Shown here piece by piece: positions 26,286 through 33,379 of a stretch of 64,000 bases of DNA. The DNA lies in the NCBI GenBank assembly GCA_965237985.1, contig OZ250161.1:372001-436000 (forward strand). Reading direction: 5' to 3'. Position numbers and translations under genes: made by a program. A model generated the notes under the pieces. The model searched no databases, was not told the origin of the DNA, and saw nothing but the letters and a program-made list of their open reading frames with translations. Source of the stretch: G965212025 sp965237985. Its GTDB lineage: Bacteria > Pseudomonadota > Gammaproteobacteria > Poriferisulfidales > Oxydemutatoraceae. The first letter of the stretch is position 1; each line of letters starts with the position of its first letter.

Positions 26286-26716
26286 CGCGTATCGCCTTTC
26301 AGCAACCGCGCTTGACCGCGTGCATCGTGGGGTGCCTGGGCTTTGTTGGTCTCCTGCTTCCCTGCCTGTTGGACTGGCTGTCTCTGCTTCCCTTTCTGGC
26401 ACTTGAAACAGCTACGGTGTTTCTGGTTTTGCCCTTGTTCCGTTTTCTCTGGCACAACGCTTCACAGGGTTATGCGGAAATGTGTCTGGGACCTAACGAG
26501 AGAATCAGCCTCAGGCGCCATGGTGAATCGTTTTTTTCAGAACCCATGAACAGCAAGGTAGTGCACCTGTTTCGTCGTTACGTGGAAGTTTTGCTGGTGG
26601 ATGAAAGCGGTGGCCAGAAGCGTTTGCATATCACCTGGGATATGGTGCGTCGGGAAGAATTTCGCCAGCTTAGGAAATTTTTCATTGCTCAGCAACAGGA
26701 TTTACTGAGCCGCTGA
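26282..26716 (+). CDS. ygfX: YgfX/CptA-like membrane protein
   Basis: A 144-residue protein with two N-terminal transmembrane helices (ACIVGCLGFVGLLLPCLLDWL and a second to about residue 58), then a soluble domain including RFLWHNASQGYAEMCLGPNERISLR and a C-terminal WDMVRREEFRQLRKFF. This topology, together with the overlap with sdhE, matches the YgfX (CptA) family. In E. coli YgfX has been reported as the toxin partner of SdhE/CptB, a role that remains debated. Sequence similarity is modest, so the call depends partly on context. Confidence 0.7.
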   Translation: MTRIAFQQPRLTACIVGCLGFVGLLLPCLLDWLSLLPFLALETATVFLVLPLFRFLWHNASQGYAEMCLGPNERISLRRHGESFFSEPMNSKVVHLFRRYVEVLLVDESGGQKRLHITWDMVRREEFRQLRKFFIAQQQDLLSR

Positions 26717-26763
26717 CGAGTTCTCGCTTTTCTCGCCGAAAATTTGCCAGCTTCCGGGCTCAA

Positions 26764-27747
26764 TCAGTTGAGAAGTTCAGCAACATCGTCTCGTTCTTCA
26801 ATCAGTTCGCGCTCGGTTTCCTGCAGCATTTCCTGCGCATAAACCCCGTGTTCCAGGTTTTCGACGATTTGCCAGCTTCCGTCCTCAGTGGTGACGGGAA
26901 AAGAGAAAATCAATCCCGGTGTGATGCCGTACGCATTTTCAGATAACACTCCCATGCTGGTCCAGTCGTTTTTCGGGGTGCGGCGAGCCAAAATCCGGAC
27001 GTGGTCAATAATTGAAGACGCGGCAGATGCGGCAGATGAAGCGCCACGAGCTTCAATGACCCGGGCGCCTCGCACACGAACTTCAGGCACAAAAGTGTTT
27101 TTCCACCATTGCCCTCCCACGAGGTCGAGTGCCGGTTCACCACCTGCCGTGCAGTGCGATAGATCTGGAAATTGTGTGGCTGAATGGTTTCCCCATATCG
27201 TCATGTTGTCGATCATATGGCCGGGAATGCCGGTTTTTTCTGCCAGCATGGCAACTCCACGGTTGTGATCGAGACGGGTCATACAGGAGAAATTTCTGGG
27301 GTTTAAATCCGGGGCATTGTGCAAAGCAATCAACGCATTTGTATTTGCTGGATTGCCTATGACCACAACGCGCACATCCCGAGAGGCATTGTCGTTGAGA
27401 GACCTCCCCTGGGCTTGAAAAATTTTGCCGTTGGCTGACAGCAAATCCTTGCGTTCCATGCCTTTGCCGCGAGGTCTGGCACCAACCAGCAAAGCATAAT
27501 CACTATCTTGAAAAGCCTCGGATGGAAACACGGTACATTCGAGACCGTCAAGCAGGGGAAAATTACAATCCACCAATTCCATGGCTACGGCATCGAGAAT
27601 TTTTTCGCACGGTTCAATATCCACCAGTTGCAATCTTATCGGTTGATCCGACCCCAACATATTGCCAGCGGCAATACGAAACGCCAGGGCGTAACCAATA
27701 TTGCCCGCCGCTCCAGTGATGGCCACCTTGATTGTTTTTCGAGACAT
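26764..27747 (-). CDS. mdh: Malate dehydrogenase (NAD)
   Basis: Converts malate to oxaloacetate in the TCA cycle. It has the dinucleotide-binding motif ITGAAGNIGYALAFRIA, IGNPANTNA, the MTRLDHNRG loop and the active-site histidine in WGNHSATQFPD. The 327-residue length and TxLDHNR sequence place it with the cytosolic-type malate dehydrogenases common in many bacteria. It is convergent with the sdhE-ygfX end and lies just downstream of zapE on the same strand. Confidence 0.96.
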   Translation of the reverse strand: MSRKTIKVAITGAAGNIGYALAFRIAAGNMLGSDQPIRLQLVDIEPCEKILDAVAMELVDCNFPLLDGLECTVFPSEAFQDSDYALLVGARPRGKGMERKDLLSANGKIFQAQGRSLNDNASRDVRVVVIGNPANTNALIALHNAPDLNPRNFSCMTRLDHNRGVAMLAEKTGIPGHMIDNMTIWGNHSATQFPDLSHCTAGGEPALDLVGGQWWKNTFVPEVRVRGARVIEARGASSAASAASSIIDHVRILARRTPKNDWTSMGVLSENAYGITPGLIFSFPVTTEDGSWQIVENLEHGVYAQEMLQETERELIEERDDVAELLN

Positions 27748-27775
27748 AGGTTACTCCTTGTTGTATCGGTTGGTT

Positions 27776-28912
27776 TTAAATACTGCCACCGGTCGCTTCC
27801 ATTCCCAATCTCACGTGGCTCTTGGCAAGGTATTGCCGGGAACGCATTTCATTCAGGCGGCTGGCTGTTCGGTGAAACATGTTACTAAGCCTCCCTGTTG
27901 TACATAGTTTACGCGGCGGGACATCCGCTATGGTGAGAAGTTTAACCTGCCGTTCATAGAGTGTGTCAATGAGGTTGATAAAACGACGCGCGACATCATC
28001 TCGCTGCGTGAGAACCGGTACTCCGGAAAGCAGGACATGGGTAAACCTGTTGGCAATTTCCAGATAGTCGGCTACCGACCTCGGTCCTCCGCACAATATC
28101 TCAAAATCAAACCAGATCGTGCCGGTCGCACTCTCGATGACCGGAATGATACGACCGCGCAATTCAATGGTTTTATTTTGGCCGCGCTCCCGGTTGCTAA
28201 GACGTTTGAAGTAATTTGCCATAGTGCGCCGGTTTTGCCGGCTGTTGGGGACCATGAAAATGTCATTTTTGCTCAACAGGTTCAGGCGATGGTCGCTCAT
28301 GCCGTTCAAGTTGACGACCTGGTACTGTTTTTGCATAAACTGAATGGCTGGTAAAAATCTTTCTCTTTGCAGCCCGCCTAGGTAGAGGTCGTCAGGTTTC
28401 GTGTTTGAGCTCAATAGCAAGAAAATTCCGCGGGCGTGAAGCGCCGGCAAGAGTTCACCAAGAATCACGGCATCAACAATATCGGTAACCTGGAATTCAT
28501 CGAGAAAAATGATTTTGTTGTTTTTGGCATGTTCCATCGCCACAAGCTGCAACGGCGATTTCCGTTTCCCGAATGTTTTGAGCAAGGAATGGTTTTCCTG
28601 CATGAACTGGTGAAAATGTAGTTTTCGTTTTTCCTTCAGTGCCAGGCTTTCGTAAAACACGTCGAGCAGAAAAGTCTTTCCTCGCCCGACTTTTCCCCAG
28701 ATATAGAGCCCTCCAGGTGTGATTTTCCTGCGCTGGAGACGTGCCAGCCATTTTGACCAGATGCCGTGGTGCAAATTTGCCTTCACTTTTCCGAATAACG
28801 GTTCCAGTGCCCGAATGGTCTTGAACTGAGCACTGTCTGCACTGTAGCCCAGTTCAAACAGGCGCTGCTGATATGTTGCAAGCAGCGGCTTTTTGCTTTT
28901 TAGCCGCTGCAC
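27776..28912 (-). CDS. zapE: Cell division ATPase ZapE (AFG1-like)
   Basis: ZapE is an AFG1/LACE1-type ATPase linked to the division ring under stress. It has Walker A GKVGRGKT (about residues 73-80) and Walker B IIFLDEFQVTD, plus LHFHQFM and the C-terminal WFDFEILCGGPRSVADYLEIA region. I choose the GTG at 28912, giving VQRLKSKKPLLATYQQRLF and 378 residues, near the family length. The open frame continues to 29113 (TTG), but those 67 residues look unrelated and have no better start. The gene is intact. Confidence 0.9.
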   Translation of the reverse strand: MQRLKSKKPLLATYQQRLFELGYSADSAQFKTIRALEPLFGKVKANLHHGIWSKWLARLQRRKITPGGLYIWGKVGRGKTFLLDVFYESLALKEKRKLHFHQFMQENHSLLKTFGKRKSPLQLVAMEHAKNNKIIFLDEFQVTDIVDAVILGELLPALHARGIFLLLSSNTKPDDLYLGGLQRERFLPAIQFMQKQYQVVNLNGMSDHRLNLLSKNDIFMVPNSRQNRRTMANYFKRLSNRERGQNKTIELRGRIIPVIESATGTIWFDFEILCGGPRSVADYLEIANRFTHVLLSGVPVLTQRDDVARRFINLIDTLYERQVKLLTIADVPPRKLCTTGRLSNMFHRTASRLNEMRSRQYLAKSHVRLGMEATGGSI

Positions 28913-29587
28913 TGCCTGGGGTTGTTGGAGATAGGAAAGTTCGCCATTGAAGATACCCAAATTATAAACTCGCCGCAGAAAAAAATGCTGACCTGTGGGG
29001 CGCGACAGAGCCGCTCCCAGGCCAGCGGCATCGACTCTGCCCGGATTTCCAGGTGTGAGCGAGGGTGTGGCATTGACATGGCCCCTGTGAATAGACTCAG
29101 GCGGCCAACTCAATACGAGAAAATCTACCGGCTAAAGAACTGGAGGACGACTTTGCGGTCGAGCCTGTCATTGATGACAGAGTCAATTTCCACGACAGTA
29201 GAAAAGCGACACTCGCCACTCAGCCAGGGAACTCCAGAGGAGATTTGCCGAAAAGCTCAGACTGCAGGCAAGCTGGATGACTAGCAACCGAAATACGCTT
29301 TAAGCAGGCCGCCAAATACCCAAAGAACCAGTTCTACCCATAAACAGCAGCTTCGCCAGGCTGACTTTTCTGGCCGCCTGTCCCTTTAGGCTGTTCCACT
29401 CTTCAGTCTTGGCTTTTCAATGCCTCTGTTCATTGGACTTGGCCGACTGGAGAACGTCTTCGCGACCGCTCCCGAAGCCTTGGATGTTTCGCCTTTAATC
29501 CATGACAGATACGGTACAATATCGTGATTGACGCGATTGGTGGTGATTTTTTGGATTTTCCAGGAATTTACTGAGAGGGGGGAGGAC
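28913..29587. other. Spacer between zapE and the first orphan-family gene
   Basis: About 675 bases. From about 29418 onward the sequence matches the region upstream of the second family member (from about 30808), so this half is part of the duplicated unit. A short open stretch near 29095-29260 encodes a plausible-looking acidic peptide (LEDDFAVEPVIDDRVNFHD) but has no start codon and may be a gene remnant. Confidence 0.5.
29494..29520 (+). promoter_or_regulatory. Predicted promoter of orphan-family gene 1
   Basis: TTTAAT (29494-29499) and TACAAT (29515-29520), spacer 15. The same region precedes gene 2 with a better -35 (TTGAAT) and a 16-base spacer, which supports a real promoter. Confidence 0.45.
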
Positions 29588-30409
29588 ATGATGCAGTTAT
29601 CCAGTAACTTGTTTGCTCAGGCACGAAGCAAGCCATTTGGGGAGGTTCTGAAGGTCCAGAGCGACAGTGGTGAAGTTTCTGGCTATGTGGTTGGGAATAC
29701 CAGTTTTTTGGGTTGGGCAACGCATTGGATAAAGTACTGTGCGTCGGGAAAATACCGGACGCACGTTCTGGGGGTGAGGGCAGAAATAGCTGAAACACTC
29801 TTCGACAGTGCAAACCTTTTAACAAGCACTGCGGGTCGGTCGCATGTCTGGGAAGAAAAAGTCATTCGGAGCAGAAGGGATTTTCTTAAGATGGCAGCTG
29901 AAGTGGCGAAAGCCACAGAAGTTGAGCATTCCTACCGGCTTCTATCCGAGGGAGGTTTGAAAGAAGCTCGAGAACAGACTGCCCCCCTCTCCCCTGCTGG
30001 GAAGTCAACGGAAGGGGGCACAGGAGGGAAGACGACTCCAGATACAGATCCGCAATCCGGTTTCCTGGATAATGCAAAAGTCCGGTTTGCGAAAGATTTT
30101 TTCCAGACTCTGGAAGAGAATCTGGACTTCCGTTCTAAATTTTATGGACCTGTACGACCCACGTCGGATCGGGCGACCAATTCCAGTCCACCACAAACGG
30201 AGGGATATAGTAATTCATTGTTTGACAGATACTTGGATAGAGAAAGAAACTGTATTGCCGTTTCGCAACTCGGACTTGTTAGCCAGCCGCCTCCATTTCG
30301 TGAATTCCAGCTGAAAATACATCAAGCACATCTTGTGAATTCTGAATTTATTGCTTATGTGTCTACTCGAGGAGAAGAACAAGGAGGAGAGTCTGGTCAG
30401 CTCCAGTGA
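29588..30409 (+). CDS. Orphan tandem-family protein, copy 1
   Basis: I do not recognise this family. ATG at 29588 follows a GAGAGGGGGGAGGA ribosome binding site; the frame remains open upstream to 29528 but the same start and binding site are kept in copy 2. The 273-residue protein has no signal peptide or clear transmembrane helix. The first 68 residues are almost identical to copy 2 (MMQLSSNLFAQARSKPFGEV onward). A variable part with RSRRDFLKMAAEVAKATEVEHS follows, then a Ser/Pro/Thr/Gly-rich linker (about residues 122-155), an ARFAKDFFQTL-like helix and a polar C-terminus. The build (ordered ends, low-complexity middle, recent duplication) resembles secreted effector or surface-variation families, but that is speculation. 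Confidence 0.75.
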   Translation: MMQLSSNLFAQARSKPFGEVLKVQSDSGEVSGYVVGNTSFLGWATHWIKYCASGKYRTHVLGVRAEIAETLFDSANLLTSTAGRSHVWEEKVIRSRRDFLKMAAEVAKATEVEHSYRLLSEGGLKEAREQTAPLSPAGKSTEGGTGGKTTPDTDPQSGFLDNAKVRFAKDFFQTLEENLDFRSKFYGPVRPTSDRATNSSPPQTEGYSNSLFDRYLDRERNCIAVSQLGLVSQPPPFREFQLKIHQAHLVNSEFIAYVSTRGEEQGGESGQLQ

Positions 30410-30412
30410 CAC

Positions 30413-30455
30413 CTGCCCGCGACTGCAAAAAAGCAAAGTCGGTTCGATCTGGCAG
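30413..30455 (+). terminator. Conserved two-stem hairpin after orphan-family copy 1
   Basis: Outer stem CTGCC (30413) with GGCAG (30451) and inner stem CGACT/AGTCG around an A-rich loop, starting four bases past the stop. The same structure follows copy 3 at 32178-32220. It has no T-run, so it may be a 3'-end stabiliser or a non-canonical terminator. Confidence 0.4.
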
Positions 30456-30948
30456 CCATAAAAATCCCCGCTGGTCCCGCCAGTCTGGAATTGGGCAATG
30501 TCAAAGAGGTGGTCGGGGTTTTGCGAAGGCGGTATGCGCAGAACATGGCTGGCCAGGTTCAGGTTTTTTCCCATACCGGGAGGAGGAACTGTGGCAAGAC
30601 CCGCGTCAATAAGATGACCATTAACCCCCCCCCCCCCCGTAGAGACATCATCAATGCAGTTTATCGTGGTCCGACTTTCCTCGGGCCACCGGTTTATCGT
30701 TGATGCCTTCATTCCTGAGCATTTTTTCAGCAGCAGGGGCGAGACCAGCCGTTAGCACGCTTTACCTGGGTTGTCACAGAACAAGCGACGGTTAGCCACC
30801 GACCCCAATGTCACTGTTCATCAGGTCTGAGCAACTGGAGAGCGTCTTCGCTATCGCTCTTGAAGTCTTGGATGTTTCGCCTTGAATCCATGACGAAATG
30901 CGATACAATATCGTGATCTGGCTCAGAATTTACTGAGAGGGGGAGGAC
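30456..30948. other. Spacer with a 14-C homopolymer tract
   Basis: The 490-base spacer carries a run of 14 C residues at 30625-30638. The flanking bases resemble those downstream of copy 3 (compare 30641-30665 with 32294-32318), so this is the duplicated 3' flank of the family. From about 30808 the sequence is the duplicated promoter region of copy 2. I see no gene here. Confidence 0.7.
30882..30909 (+). promoter_or_regulatory. Predicted promoter of orphan-family gene 2
   Basis: TTGAAT (30882-30887), 16-base spacer, TACAAT (30904-30909); start codon 39 bases further on with a GAGGGGGAGGA ribosome binding site. Conserved in copy 1. Confidence 0.55.
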
Positions 30949-31803
30949 ATGATGCAGTTATCCAGTAACTTGTTTGCTCAGGCACGAAGCAAGCCATTTG
31001 GGGAGGTTCTGAAGGTCCAGAGCGACAGTGGTGAAGTTTCTGGCTATGTGGTTGGGAATACCAGTTTTTTGGGTTGGGCAACGCATTGGATAAAGTACTG
31101 TGCGTCGGGAAAATACCGGACGCGCGTTCTGGGGGTGAGGGCAGAAATAGCTACAACACTCACCGACAGTTTAAAGCTTTCAAGAGACACTGTCGGTCGG
31201 TGGGATGTCTGTGGTCACGACATCATTCGGAGCAGAAGAAAATTTCTTAGGTTGGCAGCTGAAGTGGCTAAAGCCACAGAAGTTGAACATTCCTGCCAGC
31301 TTCTATCCGAGGGAGGTTTGAAAGAAGCTCGAGAACAGACTTCCCCCCATTCTCCTGCTGGGAAGTCAACGGAAGGGGTCGCAGGAGGGAAGACTTTTCC
31401 TGATACAGACCCGAAATCTGGTTCCCAGGATGATGTACAAGCCCGGTTTGCGAAAGATTTTTTCCAGACTCTGAAAGGGCAACGGCTCTTCCATCGTAAA
31501 TTTGATGGACCTGCACCATCCACGTCGGATCGGGCGACCAATTCCAGTCCACCACAAGGAGTGGAGGGATATAGTAATTCATTGGTTGACAGATACCTGG
31601 TTAGAGAAAGAAACTGTATTGTTGTTTCACAACTCGAACTTGCCAGCCGTCAGTCGCTATGTAGTGCCCATGGCCTGAGTGCAGAACAAGGGAGTTATGT
31701 GGATTGGCAATTTATTGAATACGTGTCTGCTAAAGGAAAAGAACAAAGAGGAGAGCCTGTTCAGCTGTACAGTGGGGCTAGCAGGAAGGGAGACTTCTCC
31801 TGA
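30949..31803 (+). CDS. Orphan tandem-family protein, copy 2
   Basis: Paralog of the gene at 29588, with the same ribosome binding site and start. The DNA is identical to copy 1 over the first 205 bases except for one substitution, then diverges (TTLTDSLKLSRDTVGRWDV in place of ETLFDSANLLTSTAGRSHV) and becomes similar again at RSRRKFLRLAAEVAKATEVEHS. The linker is Ser/Pro/Gly rich and the C-terminal part has RFAKDFFQTL and SNSLVDRYLVRERNCIVVSQ. The original end (EQRGEPVQL then stop) has been altered by a 400-base tandem duplication, so the protein now reads through into YSGASRKGDFS before stopping. Length 284 aa. No known domain; function unknown. Confidence 0.75.
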   Translation: MMQLSSNLFAQARSKPFGEVLKVQSDSGEVSGYVVGNTSFLGWATHWIKYCASGKYRTRVLGVRAEIATTLTDSLKLSRDTVGRWDVCGHDIIRSRRKFLRLAAEVAKATEVEHSCQLLSEGGLKEAREQTSPHSPAGKSTEGVAGGKTFPDTDPKSGSQDDVQARFAKDFFQTLKGQRLFHRKFDGPAPSTSDRATNSSPPQGVEGYSNSLVDRYLVRERNCIVVSQLELASRQSLCSAHGLSAEQGSYVDWQFIEYVSAKGKEQRGEPVQLYSGASRKGDFS

Positions 31804-32170
31804 TACAGACCCGAAATCCGGTTCCCAGGATGATGTACAAGCCCGGTTTGCGAAAGATTTTTTCCAGACTCTGTAAAGAGCATCGGCGCTTCCATTTTAC
31901 ATTTGGTGGACCTGCACCATCCACGTCGGAGCGGGCGACCAATTCCAGTCCACCACAAGGAGTGGAGGGATATAGTAATTCATTGGTTGACAGATACCTG
32001 GATAGAAAAAGAAACTGTATTGCCGTTTCACAACTCGAACTTGCCAGCCGTCAGTTGCCATGTAGTGCCCATGGCCTGAGTGTAGAACAAGGGAGTTATG
32101 TGGATTGGCGATTTATTGAATACGTGTCTGCTAAAGGAAAAGAACAAAGAGGAGAGGCTGCTCAGCTGTA
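31371..32170 (+). repeat. 400-bp direct tandem duplication of the 3' half of orphan-family copy 2
   Basis: Bases from about 31371-31770 are repeated at about 31771-32170; for example TGATACAGACCCGAAAT occurs at 31401 and 31801, exactly 400 apart. The copies differ by scattered substitutions and small indels. Confidence 0.92.
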
Positions 32171-32171
32171 G
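31774..32171 (+). pseudogene. Truncated orphan-family copy 3 (3' half only, frameshifted)
   Basis: This is the second unit of the 400-base duplication. In the original frame it reads SPDTDPKSGSQDDVQARFAK and ends at a TAA (31874-31876), created where CTGAAA of copy 2 became CTGTAAA. After this one-base insertion the rest of the C-terminal half continues in another frame (GGPAPSTSERATNSSPPQG to RGEAAQL, stop 32169-32171). It has no promoter, start region or N-terminal domain. It preserves the probable original C-terminus of the family. Confidence 0.85.
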
Positions 32172-32590
32172 CGACACCTGCCCGCGACTGCAAAAAAGCA
32201 AAGTCGCTTTGTTCTGGCAGCCATAAAAATCCCTGCTGGTCCCGCTAGTCGGGAATTGGGCCGTGAAAGAGGCGGGGCGGGTAAAGCATCCTCGAAAGGC
32301 ATCGTCGATGCAGTTCAGCGTATCGTGTTGCGTCTTGGAGGGTACCAAGCCCGGTCGCAAGGTGAGGGCCTGGTCTGCCTGCCACCGTCGTTTTGAACGT
32401 ATGCCGGCGTGTCTGACTGTTGTTTTTATTCGGGCTGGGGGTTAAACTGTCACTACGAGGGTCCTGACAACGAAAGGGGCAGTTGTTGGGTGGGTTCTAT
32501 CTCATGGAATTTTTTGGCTCGGGTTCTTGGAATGGTGTTCGTAAGGGTTTGGATTTCTGAAAAAGTCACTGTCCGCGGGAGGATGTAGGT
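32172..32590. other. 3' flank of orphan-family copy 3 and spacer
   Basis: About 420 bases. The first 120 or so match the flank of copy 1 (from 30410), including the conserved hairpin. The remainder leads to the dockerin-protein gene; no gene or clear promoter is recognised. Confidence 0.55.
32178..32220 (+). terminator. Conserved two-stem hairpin after orphan-family copy 3
   Basis: Outer stem CTGCC/GGCAG and inner stem GCGACT (32184) with AGTCGC (32202) around an A-rich loop, as after copy 1. No T-run follows. Confidence 0.4.
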
Positions 32591-33376
32591 GTGAATCGAT
32601 TATTTTTTTTGATCCTTGTCGTTTTTACAGGAAGCCTGTCGGGAAATGATGACCCGTTGCGTGTTATGCGCTCCGAATTGGCGGGTGCCGGCCTGCTTCC
32701 CATGACCGCGAAGTTTTGTATCCCCGCCCCCGCCCTTTGCGAATCTGCTGATCTCTCCGCCCTGTTCGGGACTTCTGGAAACCTTGACCCGGTTGTGGCC
32801 AGGGGTGTGGTGGACTGGGTGGTGGTGCAGGTGGTGCAGGCAGGCGCGGGAAACGCAACAGCAACACCAGGAACCTGCCAAACGGCTTTGCTGTTGGAGA
32901 ATGCCAGAATTGTTGACCCTCGGGCATACATTTCACTTCCTGCCGACGAAAAAACGCTTTGCCTGAATGGTGACGACAAGGCATGTCCACCGCTTTACTT
33001 TTCAGGAGCTGACAGTGATGCAGCGCTTTATTTTTCAGTCAAACATCACAACCACCTGGGAGTAAAAAGGTCGGTGCGTGCACAAGAAGGGTTTTTTGAT
33101 GTTGATTTCACTGCGCCCCCATCCGAAAACACAATGCAAATGCAAAGTACGTGTGGCGGCGTGAGTTGTCTGAGAGCTGGAGACTTGGATGGAGATGGGA
33201 CTGTCGATGGGAAAGATGTTCAATTTTTCTTGAATTATCGTGCGGATTTGGGAAAACCATTTGATTACGCTCGGGCAGATGGACAACTTGATGGGGCCGT
33301 GAATGTCGAGGACGTGATTCGAGGTGTCAGCCCCAACCTGGGACATTCTGGCTTGGCTGCTTGCCCGGATGGCTGA
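32591..33376 (+). CDS. Secreted protein with C-terminal dockerin-like calcium-binding repeats
   Basis: GTG at 32591 starts a signal peptide (NRLFFLILVVFTGSLSG). The middle (about residues 70-160) reads VVDWVVVQVVQA, a pattern of the DWVxVxL module of large surface proteins, ending HHNHLGVKRSV. The C-terminal part holds two EF-hand-like loops, DLDGDGTVDGKD (198-209) and RADGQLDGAVNVED (228-241), spaced as in type I dockerins. Dockerins bind cohesin domains on partner proteins. The next gene starts four bases after the stop, so the two are co-expressed and may be partners. Cysteines at several sites suggest disulfides in the periplasm or outside the cell. Confidence 0.78.
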   Translation: MNRLFFLILVVFTGSLSGNDDPLRVMRSELAGAGLLPMTAKFCIPAPALCESADLSALFGTSGNLDPVVARGVVDWVVVQVVQAGAGNATATPGTCQTALLLENARIVDPRAYISLPADEKTLCLNGDDKACPPLYFSGADSDAALYFSVKHHNHLGVKRSVRAQEGFFDVDFTAPPSENTMQMQSTCGGVSCLRAGDLDGDGTVDGKDVQFFLNYRADLGKPFDYARADGQLDGAVNVEDVIRGVSPNLGHSGLAACPDG

Positions 33377-33379
33377 GCA

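Noticed and set aside
29095..29260. Short open stretch with an acidic, protein-like reading (LEDDFAVEPVIDDRVNFHD)
   Set aside because: No start codon and no homology recognised; kept only as a possible remnant.
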